From assembly GCA_001584585.1 (NCBI GenBank), contig LSYV01000071.1:188701-252700 (forward strand): DNA of 64,000 nt, written 5' to 3'. This DNA is from Gonium pectorale (lineage: Eukaryota; Chlorophyta; Chlorophyceae; Chlamydomonadales; Volvocaceae). Positions 53,569 to 64,000 of the stretch are shown piece after piece. Position 1 is the first letter of the stretch; each line of letters starts with the position of its first letter. A model generated the notes under the pieces. The model ran no database searches. It was not told where the DNA came from and was given only the letters and a program-made list of their open reading frames with translations. A program made the position numbers and the translations under genes.

Positions 53569-55236
53569 GATGACAACTAGCTTCGAGGCGCAACGTGTAC
53601 AAAGGGGCTCACTTAAAGTAGACTCAGACTAAAAGCTGACAAGGAGTGACAATAGTCTTGTCGATTGATGCTATGATACGGTGTGACGACGGGAACAATT
53701 GGGAAAGCCGGTTCCGTTGACGGCATGTGGGTGCAGCTGCGATCGTGCTCGTCCATCCCGGGCTGCCAGTCGCGCAATCGAAGTAGTACACCGCACGATG
53801 TACGTGCAACGACAGAGAGACGGTTGCGTCCCAGACGGTCCGGGTATGTCGATGTTGCTCGGGTGTCGACGTTGCCACCAGCGCTTACTAGGACTAGACC
53901 CTCGGGCGCCCGTCCCGCCATTCCCGCTGATCCGAACCGCCGAGCAAATCGTCTGGTTCGCGCCAACGGCCATTCCTCTGGGCCCTGATGGAGCTGCTGG
54001 CACTCTTGCGCAGCGGCCTTGTAGAAGACGCCTATCCTCCTCCGAAGGTCGGTTGGAAGCGCGCCCCTTCAGCGCGTCATCCCGCAATGACCCGCTGAAC
54101 AAGCTCCCTAGACTCGATGGACAGCCTACTTCCTCTACTTCCGACCATCCTCATGTTTACGTACTTAGCAGAGCAGAGGGTATTGCAGGTATTGCCAACG
54201 GGCACACGTGTCAAATCGGCTACATGCGAACATCCATTGGCGATGTCCCAGGAGTGAGAAGGCGTGTCACCTGTGTGTCCCCGACACGGGGAGTTGCTGC
54301 AGACTATGAGACGTCAGCATTTGTACGGCAACCGGATGTCAATTGAGAAAGTGTGCATCAGAGCCAAAGCATAGCAGCCGAAGCGCGCACGTTGGCATGG
54401 GCGACAGGGGGCGACCGCCGGGTGCGAGCGCAAACATTTACATTCTGTAGCCAACACCGCCATCGGCCACCAGAGCATCACGAGTTGCACATGTCTACGA
54501 TCGAGTCGCTCTTCTCTCTCAACCGCATGGCGCCGTAGCGGGCCTCCGAAGCAAAATTGACCCAGCTCGACGCTGTCCCACTCGGGCTACAACCACAACT
54601 CCCCAAAACACTGCATCAGGTGCGCCCAGCCCCTCGTGGCACGCACGGCTCACCCATGCATCCGGTTAACGAAACTCGACAACAGATCCATGGCGGGTCT
54701 GGCCCACTACCTCCCAAGTCGTTAGGAGCCATTCGCTCCCAGGCGCCAAGAGGCATAACGTACTGCGAACAGCGGTCATATGTCATACGAACCTGCAACG
54801 ACCCCTCATCCTGCGAGGTCGGACAGTATGGGTCGCGCCACGTGCTTGCGCATTAGGGTGACGGTCAAACGTCCTCCTCTCAACGCGCCGCCACCCCCAA
54901 CAAAGGCCAACTGTCTCCACTTCGCGGGGCAGTAACACTGCTGCCCCGCTGCGGAACCTTTTCCAGCGGCGGGCCCTGCAGCTAGGGCTGGCGCCGCAAT
55001 TCGAGTTGTCGCCCGTAGCACCGGAAGCCCGCAATGCAAGGCGAAGATCCGCTGCCAGCGTGAGCACGCGGCCCCATCCGCTGCGCAACGCTGCTGCAGC
55101 CTATGCCCTAGCCACACAAGCATCGGGCCAGCCGGCCAGCCGGCAGACGCCAATCAAATGCCGGTCAGCCGCTTTGGCGACGGGCCGGGCCCAACGCAGG
55201 GGACTTGCTGCTGCCACCGCTCCCGCTGCTGCCGCT
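53569..55236. other. Region between SPFH and PDH E1 beta genes
   Basis: 1.7 kb holding the SPFH promoter (right next to 53568) and the 3' UTR of the PDH gene. A 215-codon plus-strand frame (53699-54346) has no recognisable features. I see no supported gene. Confidence 0.4.
54438..54442 (-). terminator. Candidate poly(A) signal (minus-strand TGTAA) of PDH E1 beta
   Basis: TTACA on the plus strand about 800 bases past the PDH stop codon. It is inferred from position. Confidence 0.35.
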
Positions 55237-58200
55237 CTAGACGGCCGCAGGCACGCGGCCGCCCACGATCCGCTCCACCGCCTCCACCACCTGGCTGCTC
55301 TGCACGATGGTGGCCGCCTCCAGCTCGTACGCGTAGGCGGTGGGCACGTCCTGGGAGGACAGGCGGATGACCTCGTGGTCCAGCTCGTTGAAGAGGGACT
55401 CGTTGATGACGGCGGACAGCGAGGCGCCGATGCCACCTGCGGGCGGGGACCGGGGGTGAAAGGTCAGCACCAAGAGGATCACGGACGAACAGGCTCACGG
55501 GCATTCTCTGTCATGATGAGGATGGGGGCGTAGGGAGGAATGCGGCATGTGGCGTTGAGGGGACGCCACGCGCAGGAGGACCAGTTCCAGGCACCAATTC
55601 GTGGAATGCCATCTTTCGAATGAAAAGTCTTGATTGCAACAGGGAGACGGGGATGGCGTGCGGTTGGGCAGCTCCGGCTGCCACCCGACTTCCAGGCGGT
55701 GCCTGCTGGGGGCCGCATTCACGGCCCAGTCCCGCTAGCACCAGCCCACCCGCCACCCACCGGTCTTCATGCACTCCTCCACGATGATGGCCTTGCGGGT
55801 CTTCTTGATCGACTTGGAGATGGTCTCCATGTCGAAGGGCTTGAGGCTGATGAGGTCAATCACCTGGAAGCGGAAGCATTTGGGTTCAGGGTGTCGAAAG
55901 GAAAATACACAGAGAAAGTGGCAGCATAGGGGACCGCCAAACAAGTTACGAGGCGCCCCCCCGCCCCACGAGGCCTTCATCCCCCCGCCCCCCTCACCTT
56001 GCTGCTCCCTCCCGCATCGCGAAGCCCATCCCGCCACGCTCGTGCCCCGCACCCATGAAGCGATGTACTCACCTCGGGGTTGTAGCCCTTCTTCACGAGC
56101 TCGTTGACGGCCTGCATGACCACGTAGCGCATGCGGCTGTAAGTGAAAATGGACACGTCGGCGCCCTCGCGCACCACCTCGGCCCGCTCCAGGCAGGCCA
56201 CCTCGTCCTTGTCGCCTGCCTCGCCCTTCACATTGTACAGCAGCACGTGCTCGAAGAAGATGATGGGGTTGTCGCTGCGGATGGCCTGCGCGGCGAGGGC
56301 GGGGCGGGTTCCGAGTGGGTGGACGGTTGTGACTGGGTGGGGGCACAAGGCTGAGCGTAGGAGCGGGTACGAGCGTCGAGAGAGATGGGAGCTAGAGCTG
56401 CAGTGTCTGCATGCTGTAAGACTGTGCGCACAAGCGGAGGAAGGGTCTCTCGGTGGGGCCGCCCCCGAGGGGCAGATTGCACGGGGCCCTCGTGGTGTGG
56501 CCCTGTAGCAAGATCCAGGAAATCAAGAACAACCCGGAGGCATAACCGGCCCCACGATGTGCGTCGGCTTAACCATTTAACTACATCTCATGCATCGGTG
56601 TGCGGATCCGTGGCGACCGACGGGAATGGCGGCAAGATCCCCCTCCCGCGCATACAGCCTGCCAAGCGTGCAGTCCATCGCCCAATCGTCCTCACTGCCC
56701 CATCAAGCCCCTATCATTCCCCATTCCATGCCCACGTCCCACACTACCATGAAGGCCCTCGACTCAGCTGGTCGTGCAAGTTGCTCTACGGCGCAGACTA
56801 GCCGGCTAGCGGATGAGGCATATGCTCGGTTCAGCAGTCGCGCCCCACTCCACCACAGCTGGCCGCTCATCGCAGTACGCTTATGTAGTAACGTATTGAG
56901 CATGCGTGGACGCGTCGAGGCCCTTGTGCAATCGTCGTGGCCAACAACGAGGCTACTTCATCCCACGGTGACACCTCCCCGAGTGAGGATGCTTTGCGCG
57001 GCGCTGCGACCTACGGGTCCCACCATCCGTCACCACGGACACCCTCAAAGCTTCAGTGGCATTGGTTGCTCACGGCTTTCATACGACCGCGTTTGGGTAA
57101 GTAACCCTGCACCCGGCGGGTTGTGAGGCGATTGGAAGGGGTACTACCTGCTTCCTCGCCTTGCACTTTGGACCTTCGACGCCGCCCTCCTTACCTCCAG
57201 TGTGTTCCTCGCGTACCCCGTGACGTCTCTAATGATACCACCGCCACCCATCCAACAAGTAACGCCCCTGCCTCCCCGTGCCTCCGAGACTCGCCTCTCG
57301 CCAATGGAAAACGCCCCCCCTGCCCCGAGTCCATCCTGACCCTCCCTGCCCAGACCCACCGCCTTGAGCAGCGCCTTGGCGTTGCGCACGGTCGAGCACG
57401 CCACGAGCTGCACTCCGGGGATGGACTGGAAGTACGACTCGAGGCGCTGCGAGTGCTCGGCACCCAGCTGGCGGCCCACGCCTCCGGGTCCGCGGATGAC
57501 TAGGGGCGTCTTGAATTGGCCGCCGCTGGTGTAGTGCAGCATGCCGCAGTTGTTGGAGATTTGGTTGAAGGCCAGCAGCAAGAAGCCCATGTTCATGCCC
57601 TCCACGATGGGGCGGAGGCCAGTCATGGCGGCGCCCACGCCCATGCCCGTGAAGCCGTTCTCTGTCAAAAAAGAGGGAGAAGCAGTGGAGGCCCACGTGA
57701 AGAGCAAGGCCATGATTAAGGATGCAGGCTGATGAGAACGGAATGGGGAGGAACGGGATCCAGGAGTGCTCAACTGGCAGGCTCGAGCCGTCGTATTGAA
57801 GGGGCACAGACGAAAGAAGATGGATGTCTAGGGACGAAAAGCCCTCCAACAGGCGGATGCACTGGCCGGACCGGGAAAGTAGGGCCCAAGTCGCCTAAGA
57901 CCTGTTCCTCACGGCAAAGACCCAAACCTGGCCGTCTTGCCTACCGGCCTTAAAAGGCTATTATATAGTGATGCGCGACAAAACATCTCGAGTATGCGAC
58001 AACATTGCCGCAGGGCGATGCTCGCCAGATGGTTAGGGGCGCACAGGCAAGGATGGAAGGTGAGAAGCGGGGAAGAGCAGCAGGTGCGTGGGAATGACAG
58101 AAGGGTATTGTGGCACGGGGAGGGGTGCCGATCGAGAGGGGCCTCAGGGCCAGCAGACACTGCCCTCCTTTGGTCCACCGCAGTGCTCTAATCCCAAGCC

Positions 58201-58874
58201 ACACATGTTGGCCCAGGGAGCAGCAGACCACGGCAGCCAGTCTGTCCCCATTGCCCTTTGGTATGCCCCGACCATGCGCATATGGCCCCGCCCCACCCCG
58301 CTCCCCAGAAGCCCTCGTGGTGGCCACGCAGACGCACCGCAAATAGGCGTGTCAAGCACACGCATATCCCCATACTTCTTGTACAGGCCCAGGGTGCACT
58401 TGTAGCTGCCGCCATAGTGGCCCACATCCTCGCCTGCAAGGGGAAAACATGGCCAACCGCGAGATCCCTCCGCGTCAGCAATAAACACCGCGGCGCCCTT
58501 TTCCCTACCAACATGCAGGTCAGCTAAGGATCGTGTGTTAACAATAATCCAATTTGTGATATCATGTCAGAGCGAGCACCAGGCCGCAACGCTCACCCAT
58601 CACACAAACAGTGGGGTCGCGCTCCATCTCCTCATCGATGGCCTCGCGCAGGGCCTCCCACATCATAATCTCCTTCTTCTGGGCCTTGGCCGCGGCCAGG
58701 GCGCGCCGCCCAGACCGAACTGCACCGCAAGCACGCGTTCAAGATCATGTTTGCTGAGCGCTAGATTATTTCAGCTGTTTCCTAATTGTGCCCACCTGCA
58801 GGCACGGTGCGCAGGCCGGGGACCGCGGCAGCGCGGTGGCCCGCAGCAACACGAGCGTTGCGAGACGCGAGCAT
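55237..58874 (-). CDS. PDHB: Pyruvate dehydrogenase E1 component, beta subunit (probably plastid)
   Basis: Exons: 58874-58796, 58719-58597, 58433-58338, 57661-57360, 56285-56073, 55863-55761, 55436-55237; 371 residues, all in phase. With E1 alpha it forms the thiamine-diphosphate enzyme that decarboxylates pyruvate and loads acetyl groups on E2. Family blocks: [119 protein letters not shown]. The ENGFTG and [15 protein letters not shown] blocks are of the cyanobacterial/plastid type, and the N-terminus ([19 protein letters not shown]) looks like a transit peptide, so the enzyme probably supplies acetyl-CoA for plastid fatty acid synthesis. Targeting is inference. The gene precedes the SPFH gene on the same strand. 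Confidence 0.94.
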
Positions 58875-59549
58875 TCTGCAGCTGTGAGTGGGTCAAAGAT
58901 GGGAAACTTAACCCTAGGGCAATTCCAGCGTCTGCGAGCGAGAGTGGAGTGCTGAGGGTACGGGGGTACGGCTTGTAACGCTCAAACCTCCCGAAAGTCT
59001 TCTACTGATACCTGACTTGTGCATCTAACAACGTGTCATTGGGGAGACAAATTATTGGACAGGTCGACCGCTGCAGCGGCGCAACCCGAGGAACGCAGAG
59101 CGTCTAACCCCGAACCTTCCCTTATCACAGCAGCCTCCTGTCACGCAATGTCACTCAACTTGTTGTCACCCGATCGACGGGCGGCCGGTCCAATACCCGG
59201 TCCATGACATGCCCGCCAGTATGCCCGCCTGCTTGCCTCGTATGACACGTCCCCAAGACAGCGCAATACAGCACCGCCTCAGTTGCCTCAAGGCAATTCA
59301 AGGCTGGCAGCCGCACGGACCGTTGGCTACGCGGCTATCACGTCTGTATCACGCCTTTCGCATTCGCGCTGGACTGGGTGCCCGCGGGTGTAGAAATCGC
59401 TGGCCGCAGGTGGCAGAGTCTACGACAGCGACAACAGCACCCAGCACGCCCCATCCACCAAGTCATGCCAATGTGGCTACACCGCTGCCCCACCAGGGCT
59501 CGTGCGCTCGCAGCCTGGCTATCTTCCGTCGGGGCGATTCATTTAGCCT

Positions 59550-59701
59550 GACGAAAAAACTTAAAACTCGACGAGGTTTTTCGTCCGGAGACGCCTCCTA
59601 ATGGGCATTTTTCGTAGACGAAGCCCCTTTGCGGGGCTAGGGTTTTCGTTAGGGCACCCTCGTCTGGGCCCGCCACAAAAGGGGGTGTTTTTCGGAAAAA
59701 C
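59550..59701. repeat. Cluster of three AT-rich hairpins
   Basis: Arms 59550-59560 / 59576-59585 (GACGAAAAAAC with GTTTTTCGTC), 59622-59627 / 59633-59638 (AGCCCC with GGGGCT), and 59687-59692 / 59696-59701 (GTTTTT with AAAAAC). The base composition differs from the GC-rich surroundings. Confidence 0.6.
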
Positions 59702-59940
59702 GTTTAAGATAGCCAGTCTGTGCGCTCGTTAGCATCGCCCGCCCTGCCCTGCCCCAGCTGCCCTGGTAACTGCGTGAGTATACCGGGCGCTTCTTGCACA
59801 TGGGCAGGGGCCGTGCTGTGCAGGAGCTAACAACGTGTGGCAAGAGGCGAGACGCATGGCCCCTGACACGCAATGCCCGGTAACTAGACGGGAAGCCGCT
59901 CGCCATGGCCAAACAATTGCTGAGGAGAGAGGAAAAAAGA

Positions 59941-60036
59941 GAAACCTGCACAGAAAGAGGGAGCCCGCCTCTACGGCCATACACGCCCGAAGGCGTGACG
60001 TTTCCAATAGGGCGGGCGGGTACAGAGCAAGACATG
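59941..60036 (-). repeat. Dispersed ~90-bp element, copy 4
   Basis: On the minus strand: GTACCCGCCCGCCCTATTGG, GAAACGTCACGCC, a TTCG loop, GGCGTG, GCCGTAGAGG and finally TTTCTCTTTTTT just outside. It is more divergent than copies 1-3, but the hairpin is kept. Confidence 0.7.
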
Positions 60037-60224
60037 TGACGGTCGAGAGAGGATAATGAAGAAGAAAACGGGTCGCGTGACAAGAGGGGAGCTGCACGTT
60101 CATCTTGAGGTCCACCTTGGCTCTTCCTCATGCGGTTGCAATACGGAGAAAGGCATAGATCGCCGAGAGGCATATCGCTTATGGACGAGTAGAGAGGCGG
60201 GGCGGCGTACTCGGCATCAGTTCC

Positions 60225-60229
60225 TTACA
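60225..60229 (-). terminator. Candidate poly(A) signal (minus-strand TGTAA) of FCF2
   Basis: TTACA on the plus strand about 380 bases past the FCF2 stop. It is inferred from position. Confidence 0.45.
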
Positions 60230-60605
60230 CGCCCACCTGTCCACCGGACATGTCCATGCAAGTAGCGCAAGAAAGCTGCCATAACGGCAGCTCCGGGTGT
60301 CCAAACGCCAGGTGCACCACTTTACCGGTATATGCAAGCACGGTACATTGGGTCTGAGGGCTGACTCAAAATGTGTTGGGAGGAAGTCCAGGCTCCAGGG
60401 ACCCGTTTCTGGCTTTGGCGAGCCATGATCTTCAGGAGGGAGGTGCTGCAAACCCAGACACGGATGGAGACATACATAACTTTGGAATATACGTTGCCAA
60501 ATCTCCGGAAAAAAAACTGTATCGTAAAAGCGCAACACATGCTGCAGCACCCTGCCGTCCACCCATGCTGCCGCTCCTCGCTCGTCGCCACCAGGATACA
60601 GCATT

Positions 60606-62988
60606 CTAGTGCTTGGGCCGCTTGGGCTTGGCCTTGTCTCGCGGCATGTCCGTCTTCCGCTTCTTAACCTTCTGGTGCTTTGTGGCCGCCTCCTGCAGCT
60701 TGGTGTAGCGCTTCTTCCGCACGGCGCTGACGGCCGGATCCGCCAGCAGCTCATCCGTGATGCTGGTGCCGCGCTCTCGGGCCGTAAGGCGGCTGCTGTA
60801 GAAATCCTGCGGGTTGTCCATTACTGTGCCAATCTGGAAGTGCTTGGGGAACTTGGTATCGTCAAAGCTCTGCGGGGTTTGTCCGAGGGGAGAGCGAGGG
60901 GTTCAGACGCGCGGATTCAGTCACCGCCAGCGCCACCAGTATGCTGTCCACGTAACACTGCTAAACATATGGCAGATACGCGCAGTAAAAAGGCGGATGG
61001 AACAAAAGTGTAACGAGTTGCGTCCTCAAAGCGCACGCACTATCTGACTGCGCGAATGTCAAGTCTGCACTGCGCGTCGCACCTTATAGAAGCGCTTTGG
61101 GTCGTATGCCCCCCTCAGCCGCAGCAACCGCAGCTCCCGCTTCACGTCGTCCGTAATCTTGGTGGCGGGCAGCTCGAACCACCGCTTGGCGTCCTCCCTG
61201 CTGCTTCCCGCAGCGGACTTGACGCGTGGGGGCGCCAGCAGCTGCAGAGCGATGCACACACGGGGAGCTTGACACTGTGAGCTCATGTACATCACATCAG
61301 TAGTGAAGCATGCAGGGCTGGGAGCGGGCCCCGGAGGCAAAGTGTGGTACATGGCTCTAGCTGCAAGAGCTCAGGAAACCCTCGTCGCCCCACGCTTGCG
61401 AAGGGCTTGCCTAATAACGCGATGTAGTCCCAGCTTTAGTGGAGGGCCATAGTGGGAGGCTGATGGCCCCCCGTGGGTCAGGACACCAGTTGTCAGGCCG
61501 GAGCATGGCCAGCGGCGCCGCAGCACCACCCCACACAGGTCCTTTTAAGCCGCTGAAGTAGGGCACTACCCCACTGTGTCGAGGGCGCACCAGGCTATGC
61601 GGCTACAACACATCCTAAGCATGATACCAAAGCAGGTGACATGATACCAAACCAGCAATAGAGCATTGGGAATAAGAGCGAGCCCCCCAGCCGCAAACTC
61701 AGGTAGCGCCAGTCGCGTCACGGCTATCACAAGCCAAGCGACGCGCTATAAAACCTGTGTGCCCATTGATGTGGTGTAGTCCCAGCTTTAGTGGAGGGCC
61801 ATAGTGGGAGGCTGATGGCCCCCCGTGGGTCAGGACACCAGTTGTCAGGCCGGAGCATGGCCAGCGGCGCCGCAGCACCACCCCACACAGGTCCATTTCA
61901 GCCGCTGAAGTAGGGCACTACCCCACTGTGTCGAGGGCGCACCAGGCTATGCGGCTACAACACACCAAAATCATGGTACCCCGCAGAGCAAAGCGGGGCC
62001 CACGGCATGCGCCGCACGTCTCGTCCGCAGGCCAGGTCAAGGCTGCCACCCACGACAGATTGCGTTGCGTACCTGCTTTGCGAGCCCTTTCTCCTTGTCG
62101 GCGCCGGTGCCGGGGGCCAATCGCTGCGGAGCCTTGACGAGCTCTTGCGGCTGCCGCACCTCGGGCTGCCAGCGGATGGCGTTGGGGTCGCTGGAGAGCC
62201 CGAGCTTCCGCCCGGAAGGCCCCGCCTCCGGTTCGAGCGGTGCCGGCGATGGCGACGCCTCCCTGCCGCCACCCCGTGCGCGAAGGGCTGCCCGCAATGA
62301 GGACGCGAGCGTGTCCATCAGGTTTGGCCCCAACAGGTCGTCGTCATCGTCGCTGCCATCACTTCGGTCGCTGCATTCAGCCCCCGGCACCACGGCACCC
62401 CCGCTGCGGCCACTGGTGCTTGGCTCCTGCGATGGCTCCGTGTGCTGCACGGTGCCTGGCCCAGCGGCTGCAGCTTTGGTAGCATCCGCTGCTTCACCCG
62501 CTACCTCCACAGCCGGTGCTGCATATTCCACTGCTGGATTGCCCTCTCCTGGGGTGAAACAGGGATTAAGGGGCGGGCCCTTCAGTCGTCATTCGGGTGA
62601 AGGGGGGAACGAGCGCGACTGACCTCAAACCACTGACCTCCTGCAGAGGCAACTTTTGCTTGTTGCCCTTCATGGTCCTTGCTAGCAGCTTGCGGCGTAG
62701 GTTGTGGTCGACCTAATCAAAGTTAGGTCTCGTCGTCAGCCAATGTTCGCTCACGGCTTGGATCCTCTGGTTCGCACCAGAAGACGCGGCTTTTCTGGGC
62801 GTATGATGAGCAGTATCCTCCTCTATGGGCTCGAGTGACGTCCTCGCAGTGCCCCGCTTCGCCGCCGCGCCGCCGCCTCGTCCCCTTCGAGAGGTTGAAC
62901 GGACCTGCTGAGAAGATGTGCTAGGACCAGTGTCTTGAGAACCGTCCTGTGATCTAGTTCGTTGGCTGCTCCGGCGCGTAGTCACCAT
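60606..62988 (-). CDS. FCF2: rRNA-processing protein FCF2 (Fcf2/DNTTIP2 domain)
   Basis: Exons: 62988-62778, 62548-62073, 61241-61083, 60869-60606; 369 residues. Fcf2 is a nucleolar factor for early 18S rRNA cleavages. The C-terminal Fcf2 domain is plain: RWFELPATKITDDVKREL, LLRLRGAYDPKRFYK, FPKHFQIGTVMDNPQDFY, RLTARERGTSITDELLADP and a Lys/Arg-rich tail (KKRKTDMPRDKAKPKRPKH) that should serve as a nuclear/nucleolar signal. The N-terminal 210 residues are low-complexity (TTRRSSQRTRSQ, an acidic DDDDD run) and disordered. The junction between exons 1 and 2 has two in-phase solutions; I chose the CAG acceptor. The second intron contains one and a half copies of a direct repeat pair and is the longest of the gene. 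Confidence 0.9.
61424..61612. repeat. 189-bp direct repeat, unit 1 (FCF2 intron 2)
   Basis: From GTAGTCCCAGC to GGCTACAACACA. It matches unit 2 at 61776-61964 at all but about two or three positions. Confidence 0.9.
61776..61964. repeat. 189-bp direct repeat, unit 2 (FCF2 intron 2)
   Basis: Same length and sequence as unit 1, with the change CTTTTAAG to CATTTCAG near its end. The 163-base spacer between the units is unrelated. The 15 bases after unit 1 (CAACACATCCTAAGC) recur at about 63621. Confidence 0.9.
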
Positions 62989-64000
62989 CCGTTACGGCCA
63001 GAAAGCTTACAAGAGGCAGGTTGCAGGTAAGGAGTAATGGTAACCCGCTGGTCGATTGGCACTGCTTTAATACGGAGCAGCTATGGCCTTTTATGGCGGT
63101 CGTACGGCGCGGTATTAGCTCGGTCGTACGGCACGGGGTTGCACGTGTATGTATCGTATCTCACCATATCCAAGCCAGGACCCGCCCAGGGGAGAGGGGA
63201 GGAGGAGAAAAGCGGAGGATCGTCGACATGCCGCTCGATCCTTCAACCCGTCCCAGTATCTCCGTTACCTGGTCCGGGAAACGGTCCTTGCCGAGGATCG
63301 CCCCAAGGAGCCGTGCTCGGTCAAGGCGATGCCGGCGGTCCCAACTTGCATATCCTACAGTGTATTCCAGGATAGGTCAGCAGAGGCATAAGCTTACAGC
63401 CCCTCGTAGTCGGGCACTACCGCCAACGCCCCAACCTCCTGCCCGCTGCACACCAACACAATGATGCGAGCAGTCGGATCCCTCCTGCGATGATTCCAAC
63501 GCTTTTGTTATGTACGTTTTTGTGGTTCACGCACATTGATAGGGACACGTTATCCGTGGCAACGTGTAAATAACGCCTGCCATGGCGGCTGGGCGGCAAC
63601 GTGTAAACCCGCCACAGCCACAACACATCCTAAGCGACGCGACGACAAGTAATAAACTTGGGCTAACCCCCTATGCGGCTTGCGCGTTGGAAGCCAGAAA
63701 TTATACGCTTGACGTATCCCAAGCGTGAATATAGTTAAAAGAAAGCAATACCAGCCTACAAAAACCTACGTCTAAGCGCCTGGCGTAACCGATCCGTGAA
63801 GCCGGTTGCGACCTGCCCCTGCGTGCGAAACTGCAATTTGCAGGATTCCGAACAAGCGCACTGCTCCACTGCTCCACCCTGCCTGCATGACACTGCACAC
63901 ACAAGATCTCATCTTCCTAGCCCTCCTTCCACCACCCCTGGCGCAGCCTCGCCGCGCCGCCCCTGCCGCAGCCACGCGCCCCACGGCTCATGCGCCGCCA
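62989..64000. other. Region upstream of FCF2 to the right edge
   Basis: It should start with the FCF2 promoter. A plus-strand frame at 63149-63391 includes FNPSQYLRYLVRETVLAED, which looks protein-like, but I cannot link it to a start, to exons or to a family. The last 60 bases are GC-rich and could be coding on either strand. Confidence 0.3.

Larger units (their letters stand above)
58875..60605. other. Intergenic region with hairpins and repeat copy 4
   Basis: 1.7 kb between the FCF2 3' end and the PDH 5' end, both on the minus strand. No gene is seen; the hairpin cluster and the repeat are listed separately. Confidence 0.45.

Noticed and set aside
53699..54346. 215-codon plus-strand frame between the SPFH and PDH genes
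   Set aside because: No recognisable motif, competing open frames on the other strand, and codon pattern unlike the called genes. It may be part of a UTR.

Overview
The window is nuclear DNA of a green alga, most likely a volvocine/Chlamydomonadales species. It is GC-rich. Genes are broken into many short exons with GT-AG introns whose donors are mostly GTGAGN, GTGGGN or GTGCGN, and 3' regions carry the algal poly(A) signal TGTAA. Proteins have Ala/Gly-rich low-complexity stretches. I found no prokaryotic features, no CRISPR array and no complete transposon. All gene models were joined by hand: each junction was checked for splice dinucleotides and for phase, and exon lengths add up to open frames.

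Layout, left to right: an unrecognised, possibly plastid-targeted protein cut by the left edge (-, 180-1778); a nine-finger C2HC zinc-finger protein (+, 2220-9074); an unrecognised multi-exon protein (-, 10172-12477); a PfkB-family sugar/nucleoside kinase (-, 13689-15493); a DMT/EamA-type membrane transporter (+, 15832-18246); a small U-box protein (+, 19390-21238); a NEOXANTHIN-DEFICIENT 1 (NXD1) family protein (+, 22267-24927); translation factor eIF3i (+, 25734-28604); a tail-anchored coiled-coil protein of the proton-pump-interactor type (-, 30282-33002); a complex I assembly factor NDUFAF6-like protein (+, 33355-35403); a UCH-family ubiquitin C-terminal hydrolase (+, 36069-38687); a cationic amino acid transporter (+, 39579-46161); an SPFH/prohibitin-like membrane protein (-, 48903-53568); a pyruvate dehydrogenase E1 beta subunit, probably plastidial (-, 55237-58874); and the rRNA-processing factor FCF2 (-, 60606-62988).

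The genes are a mixed housekeeping set and do not form one pathway. Three pairs are head-to-head with 338-441 bp between start codons (left-edge gene/zinc finger, kinase/DMT transporter, coiled coil/NDUFAF6), so they may share promoters.

I saw no evidence of a wholly new biological system. The most interesting non-coding signal is a short dispersed element of about 90 bp with four clear copies and one doubtful one. Three of the copies sit in or just after the amino acid transporter gene. Several copies end in a T5-6 run and contain a hairpin that differs by a paired substitution between copies. Other points: a 5' splice site lying exactly in the loop of a perfect 9-bp hairpin, a probable GC-AG intron in the NXD1 gene, recent exon duplication in the zinc-finger gene, and a 189-bp direct repeat inside an FCF2 intron.
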